Of a stretch of 64,000 nt of DNA, positions 33,284-41,413 are shown piece after piece. Both the position numbers and the translations under genes were made by a program. Source of the DNA: Klenkia taihuensis. GTDB lineage: Bacteria; Actinomycetota; Actinomycetes; Mycobacteriales; Geodermatophilaceae. The DNA is taken from assembly GCF_900112525.1 (NCBI RefSeq), contig NZ_FOMD01000003.1, positions 705,952 through 769,951 on the forward strand. Reading direction: 5' to 3'. The notes beneath the pieces are model-generated. The model was not told where the DNA came from and made no database searches. It saw nothing but the letters and a program-made list of their open reading frames with translations. How positions within the stretch are numbered: position 1 is the stretch's first letter; every line of letters starts with the position of its first letter.

Positions 33284-34701
33284 GGGGACTCCTCGTGGGT
33301 GCGGGAGGCGCCCAGGCCGGTCACCGGACCGGCCAGGGCGGGGGTGGTCGAGCCGTCGGGCCAGCGCAGGTGCACGCCGGCGCCGGGGACCAGCTCGCCG
33401 CAGGTGGCGGTGGTGGCCGGTCCGGCGGGCGCGACGTCGCGGTCGGCGACGTCGGTGGTGAGGAAGGCGGAGCCCGGGAAGCAGGTGAACCAGTCGCCGA
33501 CGGTCGCCCCCGCCGGCCGGGGCACCGCGGCCACGTCCAGCACGGCGCCGCAGCCGCTGGCCTCGGCGAGCATCCCGAGCGTGCCGACCAGGCCGGCCAT
33601 CGAGACGTCCTTCGCCGCGGCCGGGCCGGAGCGGGCCACGACCGACCCCATCAGCCGCAGCTCCTCCGTGGTCCGCCCGGTGGTGGAGTCCCACTGCCGG
33701 CCGGTGGCACCGGGCCGCCAGCCCCCGCCCAGGTCGGCGGTCAGCCGGACCCGCTGACCGGGCCGGCCGCCGGAGGCCGGGACGGGCCGGTCGGTGCGGC
33801 CCAGGGCGGTGACGCTCAGCGCCGCCGGGACGCCGAGCTGGGTGTGCCCGCCGAGCACCGGGACACCCCAGGCCTGCGACCCGGCGCGCAGCCCGGCCAC
33901 GACGCGGGCCGCGAAGGAGGCGTCCCGGGCCCCGACGGCGTCGAGCAGGCCGACCGGGGCGGCGCCCATGGCGGACAGGTCGTTGACGTTGACCAGCACC
34001 CCGCACCAGCCGGCCCACCCGGGGTCGCGCTCGACCATCGACGGCAGGATCGCGTCGCACGCGGCGACGACGTCGGTGCCGGGCACCGGGGCGCCGTCGT
34101 CCCCGACGAAGCCCGCCCCGCCCAGTCCCCCGTCCGCGGAGTGGAACCCGGCGAGCAGGCCGCCGAGCGGGGACTTGGTGGCCCGGGCCAGTGCGGCGAG
34201 ACGGCCGATGGGCCAGGTCATCGCGGTGTGCGGGCGGCCGGCGACGGCCGCCGGACCCACGACCTGCCAGCCCAGCCGGGTGAACAGGCCGGCGTAGCGG
34301 TCCTGCACGGTGGCGTCGAAGCGCAGCGCGCCGGCCTGCTCGGCGCGCGCGCAGGCGGCGGCGACCAGCGCCGGTCCGACGCCGGGCGCGGTGCCGGGGG
34401 CGACCACCAGGCGGGAGCCGGTCCACCAGCCGACGTCGGCGCCGACCGGGGCCAGCCGCACCCCGCCGAGCACGGCGCCCTCGGGCCCCCGCGCCACCAG
34501 GACGACGGTGCGCGGGTCGGCGTCGGTGTCGTCGAGGTCGGTGCCGGCGAACAGGCCCTGCTCCTCGACGAAGGCCCGCTGCCGCAGCCGCCGGTGCGCG
34601 CGGACCGCGCCCGCGTCGGCCTCCTCGAGCCGCCACCCGGGCCGGGCGGGGGGCCGGCGGTGGTCCACCAGCAGCACGTTGTGCTCCAGGGGGTCGCTCA
34701 C
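33280..34701 (-). CDS. GNAT acetyltransferase fused to an AIR-synthase-like domain
   Basis: A protein of 473 residues. Residues about 20-165 form a GNAT fold (RRLRQRAFVEEQGLF, GGVRLAPVG, RLGWQVVG), as in the MSMEG_0567/sll0786 family. Residues about 170-460 form a PurM/AIR-synthase-like ATP-binding domain (GLGGAGFVGDDGAP, WCGVLVNVNDLSAMGA, GHTQLGVPAALSVTALG), as in the sll0787 family. In cyanobacteria these are separate genes (sll0786, sll0787); here they are one polypeptide. GTG 34701 overlaps the radical SAM gene stop. The reaction is unknown. The fusion suggests ATP-dependent activation coupled to acyl transfer in one pathway. Confidence 0.87.
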   Translation of the reverse strand: MSDPLEHNVLLVDHRRPPARPGWRLEEADAGAVRAHRRLRQRAFVEEQGLFAGTDLDDTDADPRTVVLVARGPEGAVLGGVRLAPVGADVGWWTGSRLVVAPGTAPGVGPALVAAACARAEQAGALRFDATVQDRYAGLFTRLGWQVVGPAAVAGRPHTAMTWPIGRLAALARATKSPLGGLLAGFHSADGGLGGAGFVGDDGAPVPGTDVVAACDAILPSMVERDPGWAGWCGVLVNVNDLSAMGAAPVGLLDAVGARDASFAARVVAGLRAGSQAWGVPVLGGHTQLGVPAALSVTALGRTDRPVPASGGRPGQRVRLTADLGGGWRPGATGRQWDSTTGRTTEELRLMGSVVARSGPAAAKDVSMAGLVGTLGMLAEASGCGAVLDVAAVPRPAGATVGDWFTCFPGSAFLTTDVADRDVAPAGPATTATCGELVPGAGVHLRWPDGSTTPALAGPVTGLGASRTHEESP

Positions 34702-35774
34702 GCGCCCGCCGCCCCGAGTGCGCTGCACGCCCCGCAGGCCGCGCAGCCGGCGCCCTGGTCGAACCCCCGCATGCCGAGGGTCCGCAGCCCGGCGGCCACC
34801 CGGGTGGTGACGTCCGCGAGCACGGCCGGGTCGGGGGCGCCGACGCCGTCGGCCGCCGCGAGCGTCCCGGCCAGCGGCCGGTAGGGGACGACGAACGGGT
34901 AGACCCCCCGGCGGGCCAGGTCCAGCGCGCCGGCGACGAGTTCGTCGGGGTCCTCCCCCAGCCCGACCAGCAGGTAGGTGGACACCCGGTTGCGGCCGAA
35001 CACCCGCACGGCCTCGGCCCAGGCGGCGTCGTACTGGCTCATCGGCACGCCGGCCTTGCCGGGCATCCAGCGGGACCGGACGGCGTCGTCCAGCGCCTCG
35101 ACGTGGATGCCGATGGCGGTGGCCCCGGCGTCCTTGAGCTCGCCGATGGCTGCGAGGTCCTCGGGGGCCGGTGGCTCGCACTGCACCTGGACCGGCAGGC
35201 CGGGCACCGCCGCGGTGACCGCCCGGACGCAGCGGGCCAGGTGCCGGGCGCCGCGGTCCCGGCCGTTGGTGGTCCCGGTGGTCATCACCATCTGCCGCAC
35301 CCCGTCCAGCCGGACGGCGGCCTCGGCCACCTCGGCGAGCTGGGCCGGCGTCTTCACCGCGGTGGTGGCGCCGGCGGCGAGGCTCGCCTCGATGGCGCAG
35401 AACCGGCAGCGGTCGGCCTCGTCGTAGCGGATGCAGGTCTGCACCACGGTGGTGGCCAGCACGTCCTTGCCGTGCAGCCGGGCGAGCTTCTCGTAGGGCA
35501 CGCCGTCGGCGGTGGTGAGGTCGTAGAAGCGGGGGCGCTCGACCGCCTCGGCGTCGAGGCCGAGGTCGGCGCCGTCGAGCAGCAGGCGTCCCCCGCTGAT
35601 CGAGTAGGGGCTGTCGGGGTTGAGCGGGACCGCCGTGCCCGCGCCGTCGAGCAGCACGTGGCCGTCGTCGCTGGGGCCCGCCCCGGCCCGTCGCCGGACC
35701 GGGGCGTCGACCCGGACGCCGAGGATCGCGAGGTCGACGCGGTGGCCCACCCGCGTACCCGTCGTCGGGGTCAT
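34698..35774 (-). CDS. Radical SAM protein, MSMEG_0568 type
   Basis: A protein of 358 residues. The cluster-binding cysteines are Cys114, Cys123 and Cys126 (CIRYDEADRCRFC), a CX8CX2C spacing rather than the canonical CX3CX2C. The TIM-barrel continues with MTTGTTNG, the SAM-binding GIHVEALDD region and STYLLVGLGEDPDELV. A second cysteine group, CAACGAC, lies at the very C-terminus and may hold another cluster. It is the MSMEG_0568-like member of Nit1C. The start ATG 35774 is 11 bases after the stop of the sll0783-like gene. The substrate is unknown. Confidence 0.88.
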   Translation of the reverse strand: MTPTTGTRVGHRVDLAILGVRVDAPVRRRAGAGPSDDGHVLLDGAGTAVPLNPDSPYSISGGRLLLDGADLGLDAEAVERPRFYDLTTADGVPYEKLARLHGKDVLATTVVQTCIRYDEADRCRFCAIEASLAAGATTAVKTPAQLAEVAEAAVRLDGVRQMVMTTGTTNGRDRGARHLARCVRAVTAAVPGLPVQVQCEPPAPEDLAAIGELKDAGATAIGIHVEALDDAVRSRWMPGKAGVPMSQYDAAWAEAVRVFGRNRVSTYLLVGLGEDPDELVAGALDLARRGVYPFVVPYRPLAGTLAAADGVGAPDPAVLADVTTRVAAGLRTLGMRGFDQGAGCAACGACSALGAAGA

Positions 35775-35784
35775 GGCCGCGCGG

Positions 35785-36318
35785 TCAGAGGTTGTAGGTG
35801 CTGTTGATGATGGCGCCCTTGCGGGCGTAGTGGATGAGCGCGTCCTGCACGTCCAGCGGGTGGCACGGGATGCACCCGGCGATCAGGTCCTCCTCGCGCA
35901 GGCCGTGCAGGCTCAGCCCGAAGCGGCAGACGTAGACCGTGCCGCCCTCCTCGATGAACTTCTCGATCTGGGCGTTGATGTTCTGCTCGCCCGGGAACGC
36001 CGAGTCCCCGGTGGTGGGGAACCCGCGGGTGGCCATGGCGTTCATCGCGGCCGGGCCGTAGAAGTAGAGGACCGACTCGAAGCCCTTGCGCAGCGCCCGC
36101 AGCGCCTGCAGGCAGGCCACGAAGCTGACCGAGGACTCGTGCGCGATGCCGTGCACCAGGGTGAAGTAGCTCTCGCCCTCGCCCGCCTGGTAGTCGGGGA
36201 AGATCTTGGTCGAGCCGTACAGGTTGCTGCCCTTGGGCAGCGACGGGTGCGGGATCTCGGCGAGGCTGGCCTCGGCGTTGGCCTTGATCTCCTCGGGCGT
36301 GGCAAGGGGCGTGGTCAC
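35785..36318 (-). CDS. MSMEG_0572/Sll0783 family nitrogen-starvation protein
   Basis: A protein of 177 residues of a family known only by context. In Synechocystis, sll0783 is strongly induced by nitrogen starvation and needed for normal polyhydroxybutyrate formation. Conserved-looking stretches include GSNLYGSTKIFPDYQAGEGE, LYFYGPAAMNAMATRGFP, and CRFGLSLHGLREEDLIAGCIPCHPL with three cysteines. The fold suggests a DsrE-like domain, but that is a guess. GTG 36318 is the start, preceded by AGGAGGA. It lies 30 bases after the amidohydrolase gene and belongs to the same operon. Confidence 0.88.
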   Translation of the reverse strand: MTTPLATPEEIKANAEASLAEIPHPSLPKGSNLYGSTKIFPDYQAGEGESYFTLVHGIAHESSVSFVACLQALRALRKGFESVLYFYGPAAMNAMATRGFPTTGDSAFPGEQNINAQIEKFIEEGGTVYVCRFGLSLHGLREEDLIAGCIPCHPLDVQDALIHYARKGAIINSTYNL

Positions 36319-36348
36319 GGGGCGTCCTCCTGGTGGTGGGTGCTGCGG

Positions 36349-37191
36349 TCAGGTCAGGCGGTGGAGCTGCTCGAAGTTGCGGCGGAAGACCAGGTCGGCG
36401 AGCTCGCCGTCCCCGGTCGCCGCCGCGAGGCGGGCGTGCTCGCCCTCGAAGTCGCCCCAGGGCTGGTCGGAGGCGAACAGCAGGCGGTCGTGGCCGGCGC
36501 CGTGCCGCTCGATCTCGGCGGCGAACCAGCGCGGGGCGAAGCCGATGGCCCAGCTGGTGTCGGTGTAGACCCGCTTGCCGGCCGCGACCCAGGCGAAGAA
36601 CCTCTGGCCGACGAGCTTGATGTGGCCGCTCATGCCCCCGCCCATGTGCACCAGGTGCACGGCGACGTCGTCGGCGTACTCGTCGACCAGCAGCCCGACC
36701 TCGTCGAGGTCGCTGGCCGCGCCCGGGCTGGTGTGCACGTGGACGACCAGGCCGTGCTGGCGGGCGGCGGCGAAGATCGCGTCCAGCTGCGGCCGGCAGG
36801 CCTCGTCGGTGACCCGGCCGCCGAGCAGGAACGACAGCTTCAGGGCGCTGACGCCCCGCTCACCGGCGAGGGCGAGCGCCTTCTCCGTCGCCACGGCGTC
36901 CTGCGGCCGGGGGCTGGTCCACAGCCCGGCCCGGATCCGCTCGTCGGTCTGCGCCGCCTCGACGACCAGCTCGTTGAGCGCGAAGGACGCCGTCGGGTCG
37001 GGCACCCCGTAGTTCGGGATGACCAGCGCGGCCTCGGTGCCCTCGCGGTCCAGGTCGGCCACCAGCTCGGCGATCGTGGCCCGGGCGGTGGTGTCCGGGT
37101 TGACCGGCGGGCCGCCGTAGAACGGGTGCGCCGGCAGGACGCCGAGGTGCCGGTGCGCGTCGTGCACCCGCTGCCGCCGCCCCGTCGTCAT
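36349..37191 (-). CDS. Amidohydrolase family protein leading the Nit1C operon
   Basis: A protein of 280 residues of the PF04909-like amidohydrolase type. VHDAHRHLG is the N-terminal metal-binding HxH-like motif, with HVHTSPG in the middle, HLVHMGGGMSGH, and LLFASDQPWGDFEGEHARLA as the final aspartate loop. It probably has a TIM-barrel with a divalent metal and hydrolyses or decarboxylates a small acid or amide. This gene is not part of the core Nit1C set I know, so it may add a substrate. ATG 37191 is the first gene start of the operon. Confidence 0.78.
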   Translation of the reverse strand: MTTGRRQRVHDAHRHLGVLPAHPFYGGPPVNPDTTARATIAELVADLDREGTEAALVIPNYGVPDPTASFALNELVVEAAQTDERIRAGLWTSPRPQDAVATEKALALAGERGVSALKLSFLLGGRVTDEACRPQLDAIFAAARQHGLVVHVHTSPGAASDLDEVGLLVDEYADDVAVHLVHMGGGMSGHIKLVGQRFFAWVAAGKRVYTDTSWAIGFAPRWFAAEIERHGAGHDRLLFASDQPWGDFEGEHARLAAATGDGELADLVFRRNFEQLHRLT

Positions 37192-37360
37192 GGGGAGAAC
37201 TCTTGCCGCGTGGCATGTCGTCGTGGTGACGTCCGGAACGAGTTCGCGTTACCGGGACCGGGGCCCAGCGGGCCGGAGGGGTCGGCGACGTTTCGCGGCG
37301 ATGACCGATCGGGGCGCGGTCGCCGGCGGGTGATCCGGGCCGCTTTCCGCACCAGTCTGG

Positions 37361-37390
37361 TGGACATTGCCGAGCGGCCCGGACTACGGT
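37361..37390 (+). promoter_or_regulatory. Promoter of the first SAM riboswitch transcript
   Basis: TGGACA (37361-37366), an 18-base spacer and TACGGT (37385-37390) fit the housekeeping -35 and -10 pattern. The riboswitch begins at 37399, so transcription would start at about 37397. The rest of the gap 37192-37360 holds the divergent Nit1C promoter region, without a clear box. Confidence 0.6.
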
Positions 37391-37398
37391 CGGGGGCA

Positions 37399-37508
37399 GG
37401 TCATGAGCGGCAGCACCGAGCCCTGGCTGGCTGTCCGGCAACCCTCCTCCGCGGCGGGGTGCCCCAGGTGATGACCCGGCGAGCCGCACCCGCGGCCCGC
37501 AAGCGCGG
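37399..37508 (+). promoter_or_regulatory. SAM riboswitch (SAM-IV / SAM-I clan)
   Basis: GGTCATGAG opens the aptamer and pairs with TGATGACC (P1). Between them come the conserved CCGGCAACCCTCC and GGGGTGCCCCAGGTGA, and GCCCGCAAGCGCGG closes the downstream pseudoknot region. This is the actinobacterial SAM-IV-like pattern and is repeated twice more in the window. It lies 58 bases before the flavin monooxygenase gene, with a GGTCGGC/GCCGACC hairpin near 37516-37532 as a possible expression platform. High SAM should shut the two-gene operon down. Confidence 0.82.
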
Positions 37509-37565
37509 TACCCGGTCGGCTGCGCCGACCCGGAGCTCGTACCGCCGAGCCGCCCGGAGGAGCAC

Positions 37566-38756
37566 GTGCCCCACCCCCCGATCCACCTCGTCGCCGCCCT
37601 CGACGGCGCCGGCTGGCACCCCGCCGCCTGGCGCGAACCCGGCGCCCGCCCGGCCGAGCTGCTGACCGCCGGCTACTGGAGCGACCTGGTGCAGGAGGCC
37701 GAGCGCGGTCTGCTGGACGCGGTCACCCTCGAGGACGCCTTCGCCCTGCAGTCCGACGACCCGTTCGTCGCCGACGACCGCACCGACCGGGTCCGCGGCC
37801 GGCTGGACGCCGTGCTCGTCGCTGCCCGGGTCGCGCCGACCACCCGGCACATCGGCTTCCTCCCGACCGCCGTGGTCACCCACACCGAGCCGTTCCACCT
37901 GTCCAAGGCCATCGCCACGCTGGACTACGTGAGCTCCGGCCGGGCCGGGGTCCGCGTGCAGGTGGCCGCCCGGCCCGACGTCGCCGCGCACCTGGGACGC
38001 CGCGAGCTGCCGCCGGTCGACCGGGACGCCGTGGCCACCGCCCCGGTGGTCGTCGAGCTGTTCGACGAGGCCGCGGACTACGTGGAGGTCCTGCGCCGGC
38101 TGTGGGACAGCTGGGAGGACGACGCGGAGATCCGCGACGCCGCCACCGGGCGGTTCGTCGACGTCGACAAGCTGCACTACATCGACTTCGAGGGCCGGCA
38201 CTTCTCCGTCCGCGGGCCCTCCATCACCCCGCGTCCCCCGCAGGGGCAGCCCCTCGTGGCCGCCCTCGGCCACGCCGAGGTGCCCTGGCGGCTGATCGGG
38301 CGCAGCGCCGACGTCGGCTTCGTGACGCCCACCGACGCCGCGGACGCCGCCCGCCTGGTCGCCGCCGTCCGCACCGAGCAGGCCGCGGCCGGCCGGGAGG
38401 CCGAGACCGTGCACGTGCTCGGCGACCTGCTCGTCGTGCTCGACGACGACGCCACCGCGGCGGCCGACCGGCTGGCCCGGCTCGACGACGTCGCCGGCGC
38501 CCCGCTGCGCAGCGACGCCCGGGTGTTCACCGGCACCCCGGCCCAGCTCGCCGACCTGCTGATGGAGTGGCAGCGGGCGGGGCTGACCGGGTTCCGGCTG
38601 CGGCCCGCCGTCCTGCCCGACGACCTGGAGCAGGTCACCCGCGGGCTGGTGCCCGAGCTGCAGCGCCGCGGAGCCTTCCGCACCGGGTACGAGGCGGCGA
38701 CCCTGCGGGGCCTGCTCGGCCTGGGCCGCCCCGCCAACCGCTACGCCACCGCCTGA
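37566..38756 (+). CDS. LLM-class FMN-dependent monooxygenase (SAM riboswitch controlled)
   Basis: A luciferase-like TIM-barrel flavoenzyme of 396 residues. Marks include VAALDGAGWHPAAWRE at the start, GLLDAVTLEDAFALQ, HIGFLPTAVVTHTEPFHLSKAIATLDYVSSGR-type strands (about 97-128) and WEDDAEIRD. It uses FMNH2 from a separate reductase, not encoded here. The family includes nitrilotriacetate, alkanesulfonate and sulfone monooxygenases. The SAM riboswitch points to sulfur scavenging, for example cleavage of a C-S bond in a sulfonate, sulfone or thioether. GTG 37566 follows GGAGGAGC. The second flavoenzyme starts ten bases after its stop. Confidence 0.85.
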   Translation: MPHPPIHLVAALDGAGWHPAAWREPGARPAELLTAGYWSDLVQEAERGLLDAVTLEDAFALQSDDPFVADDRTDRVRGRLDAVLVAARVAPTTRHIGFLPTAVVTHTEPFHLSKAIATLDYVSSGRAGVRVQVAARPDVAAHLGRRELPPVDRDAVATAPVVVELFDEAADYVEVLRRLWDSWEDDAEIRDAATGRFVDVDKLHYIDFEGRHFSVRGPSITPRPPQGQPLVAALGHAEVPWRLIGRSADVGFVTPTDAADAARLVAAVRTEQAAAGREAETVHVLGDLLVVLDDDATAAADRLARLDDVAGAPLRSDARVFTGTPAQLADLLMEWQRAGLTGFRLRPAVLPDDLEQVTRGLVPELQRRGAFRTGYEAATLRGLLGLGRPANRYATA

Positions 38757-38766
38757 GGAGACCGCC

Positions 38767-40131
38767 GTGCCCAAGCAGATCCACCTCGCCGCGCACTTCC
38801 CCGGCGTCAACAACACCACCGTGTGGAGCGACCCGGCGTCGGGGAGCCACATCGAGTTCGACTCGTTCCGCGAGTTCGCCCAGGTCGCCGAGCGCGGGAA
38901 GCTGGACTTCATCTTCCTGGCCGAGGGCCTGCGGCTGCGCGAGCAGAACGACCGCATCTACGACCTCGACGTCGTCGGCCGGCCCGACACCTTCACCGTG
39001 CTCGCGGCGCTGGCCGCCGTCACCGACCGCATCGGGCTGACCGGCACCATCAACTCCACGTTCAACGAGCCCTACGAGGTGGCCCGGCAGTTCGCCAGCC
39101 TGGACCACCTCTCCGGCGGCCGGGCCGCCTGGAACGTGGTCACCTCCTGGGACGCGTTCACCGGCGAGAACTTCCGCCGCGGCGGGTTCCTCGCCCAGGG
39201 CGATCGGTACGACCGGGCGAGGTCGTTCCTGCAGACCGCCACCGAGCTGTTCGACTCCTGGCGCGGTGACGAGGTCGTCGCGGACAAGGACAGCGGGACG
39301 TTCCTCGCCGACCCGCACCCGGGCGCCTTCGCCCACCGCGACCGGTTCTTCGACATCGCCGGCCAGTTCGACGTGCCGCGCAGCCCGCAGGGCCGGCCGG
39401 TCATCTTCCAGGCCGGCGACTCCGACGAGGGCCGCGACTTCGCCGCCGCCTCCGCCGACGCGATCTTCTCCCGGCACAGCACGCTGGAGGCCGGCCAGGC
39501 CTTCTACGCCGACGTGAAGGGCCGGCTGCCGAAGTTCGGCCGCAGCCGCGACGAGCTGCTCATCCTGCCGGCGGCCACCTTCGTGCTCGGCGACACCGAG
39601 GACGAGGCGGCGGAGCTCGCGCAGGAGGTGCGCCTGGCCCAGGTCTCCCCCGCGACGGCGATCAAGTTCCTCGAGCAGCTGTGGAACCGCGACCTGTCCG
39701 ACCACGACCCCGACGGCCCACTGCCCTCGGTCGACCCGGTCGTCGGGGAGAACACCATCGCCCGCGGCCGGGCCAGCGTGCGCATGCACCGCGACCCGGT
39801 GGCGACGGCGGCCGAGTGGCGGGCCAAGGCCGAGGCCGAGGGCCTGACCACCCGCGAGCTGATCGTCGAGGTGACCGGCCGGCAGTCCTTCATCGGCACG
39901 CCGCAGACGGTCGCAGACACCATCGACCGCTACGTGCAGGCCGACGCCAGCGACGGCTTCATCCTGGTCCCGCACCTCACCCCGGGCGGGATGGCGCCGT
40001 TCGTCGACCGGGTGGTGCCGCTGCTGCAGGAGCGGGGCGTCTTCCGCGCCGACTACGAGGGGACGACGCTGCGCGACCACCTCGGCCTGCCGCTGCGGCA
40101 CACGGACGGGGCCTCCGCGGCCGCGTCGTGA
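38767..40131 (+). CDS. NtaA/SnaA/DszA-type FMN-dependent monooxygenase
   Basis: A protein of 454 residues. IHLAAHFPGVNNTTVWSDP at the start, FAQVAERGKLDFIFLAEGL, the GLTGTINSTFNEPYEVARQFASLDHLSGGR segment (positions about 86-115) and AAWNVVTSWD are all typical of the NtaA/DszA branch. DszA-like enzymes open the sulfone ring of dibenzothiophene sulfone and others act on chelators. Control by a SAM riboswitch and co-transcription with a related flavoenzyme suggest a sulfur-containing substrate. GTG 38767 has GAGGAG eight bases upstream. Confidence 0.87.
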   Translation: MPKQIHLAAHFPGVNNTTVWSDPASGSHIEFDSFREFAQVAERGKLDFIFLAEGLRLREQNDRIYDLDVVGRPDTFTVLAALAAVTDRIGLTGTINSTFNEPYEVARQFASLDHLSGGRAAWNVVTSWDAFTGENFRRGGFLAQGDRYDRARSFLQTATELFDSWRGDEVVADKDSGTFLADPHPGAFAHRDRFFDIAGQFDVPRSPQGRPVIFQAGDSDEGRDFAAASADAIFSRHSTLEAGQAFYADVKGRLPKFGRSRDELLILPAATFVLGDTEDEAAELAQEVRLAQVSPATAIKFLEQLWNRDLSDHDPDGPLPSVDPVVGENTIARGRASVRMHRDPVATAAEWRAKAEAEGLTTRELIVEVTGRQSFIGTPQTVADTIDRYVQADASDGFILVPHLTPGGMAPFVDRVVPLLQERGVFRADYEGTTLRDHLGLPLRHTDGASAAAS

Positions 40132-40137
40132 GCGGGG

Positions 40138-41217
40138 TCAGGTGAGGAGGGGCAGCACCTCCTCACCGACCCGCCACGCCTCCTCGAGGTGCGGGTAGCC
40201 CGACAGCACGAACTCCTCGAACCCCAGCTCGGCGTACTCGGCGATGCGCGCGGCGACCTGCTCGTGGCTGCCCACCAGGGCGGTCGCCGCGCCCTCCCGG
40301 ACCAGCCCGATGCCGGCCCACAGGTTGGGCGCCACCTCCAGCGACCGGGCGCCGTCCCCGGCCGACCCGCCGTGCAGCGACGCCATCCGGGCCTGGCCGA
40401 CGGAGTCCATCCGGGCGAAGCGCGCCTGGGTGGCCGCGATCGCGTCGGCGGGCATCCCGGCGAGCATCCGGTCGGCCTCGGCCCAGGCCTGCTCGGGGGT
40501 GTCGCGGCTGACCACGTGCAGCCGGATCCCGAACCGGACGGTGCGCCCCTCCGCCGCTGCCTTGTCCCGCACCCGGTCCAGCCGCTCGCGGACCATCGAC
40601 GGCGGCTCGCCCCAGGTCAGGTAGGTGTCGACGTGGCGCGCGGCGACGTCCTCGGCCGGGCCCGACGCCCCACCGAGGTACACCGGGGGGACGACGTCGG
40701 GCGGGGCCACCAGCCCGGCGCCCTCGACCCGCACGTGCTCGCCGACCAGGTCGAAGCGCTCCCCGGCGAAGCAGCGGCGCACCACCTCGAGGAACTCCGC
40801 CGTCCGGGCGTAGCGGGCGTCGTGGTCGGCGAAGTCGCCGTAGGCGCGCTGCTCGACCGGGTCGCCGCCGGCCACCACGTTCAGCCGTAGCCGGCCGCCG
40901 GACAGCCGCTGGAAGCTCGCCGCCTGCTGCGCGGCCAGCACCGGTGCGATGAACCCGGGGCGGAAGGCCACCAGGAAGTGCAGCCGCTGCGTGCGGTCCA
41001 GCAGGGCCGCGCAGGTCACCCAGGCGTCCTCGCAGCCCGACCCGGTCGGGGTGAGGACGGCGGCGAACCCGGCCTGCTCGGCGGCCTGCGCCACCGCGCC
41101 CAGGTAGTCCAGGGTGGGCCGGCGGCGCAGCGCTGCGGCGTTGTGCCCGCGGTCGGTGGTGGCCGGGCCGACGTCGCGGCCGTCGCCTCGGGTGGGCAGG
41201 AACCAGTGCATCTCCAC
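40138..41217 (-). CDS. Alkanesulfonate monooxygenase-like FMN enzyme (SsuD family)
   Basis: A protein of 359 residues. EMHWFLPTRGDGRDVG, FAAVLTPTGSGCEDAWV, FLVAFRPGFIAPVLAAQQAA and LNVVAGGDPVEQRAYGDF follow SsuD closely (SsuD has about 380 residues). It would release sulfite from alkanesulfonates using FMNH2 and O2. It ends seven bases after the convergent flavoenzyme gene. The start is GTG 41217 (GGAG seven bases before); ATG 41211 is possible. Its upstream region is shared with the divergent second SAM riboswitch, but it has no riboswitch of its own. Confidence 0.88.
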   Translation of the reverse strand: MEMHWFLPTRGDGRDVGPATTDRGHNAAALRRRPTLDYLGAVAQAAEQAGFAAVLTPTGSGCEDAWVTCAALLDRTQRLHFLVAFRPGFIAPVLAAQQAASFQRLSGGRLRLNVVAGGDPVEQRAYGDFADHDARYARTAEFLEVVRRCFAGERFDLVGEHVRVEGAGLVAPPDVVPPVYLGGASGPAEDVAARHVDTYLTWGEPPSMVRERLDRVRDKAAAEGRTVRFGIRLHVVSRDTPEQAWAEADRMLAGMPADAIAATQARFARMDSVGQARMASLHGGSAGDGARSLEVAPNLWAGIGLVREGAATALVGSHEQVAARIAEYAELGFEEFVLSGYPHLEEAWRVGEEVLPLLT

Positions 41218-41251
41218 GCGCTTACTCCACCATGCCGATCGGGATTGTCTG

Positions 41252-41376
41252 CTAGCGTCCTCGGCAGGTCACGAGTGCCAGCGCGAAGCCCCGGCTCGCT
41301 GGCCGGCAACCCTTCCACCGCGATGGGGTGCTCCGGGTGACGACCTGGCGGCTGCGCAGCGCAGCCGCAAGCGCGG
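41252..41376 (+). promoter_or_regulatory. SAM riboswitch with extended -10 promoter (copy 2)
   Basis: TGCTAGCGT (41250-41258) resembles an extended -10 box. The aptamer starts at GGTCACGAG (41267). It contains GCCGGCAACCCTTCC, GGGGTGCTCCGGGTGACGACC (in two parts) and CCGCAAGCGCGGG (to about 41377). Downstream, CCTGG (41389-41393) can pair with CCAGG (41398-41402). This stem takes up part of the AGGAG ribosome site of the next gene, so it suggests translational control. SAM binding would repress the cysteine-desulfurase-like gene. Confidence 0.83.
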
Positions 41377-41413
41377 GCCCCCACGGGCCCTGGACCTCCA
41401 GGAGTGCACCGAC

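Noticed and set aside
37404..37470. A short reading frame starting at the ATG inside the first riboswitch
   Set aside because: The ATG is part of the conserved GGTCATGAG of the aptamer. The frame has no ribosome site and the same place in the other copies lacks a usable frame.
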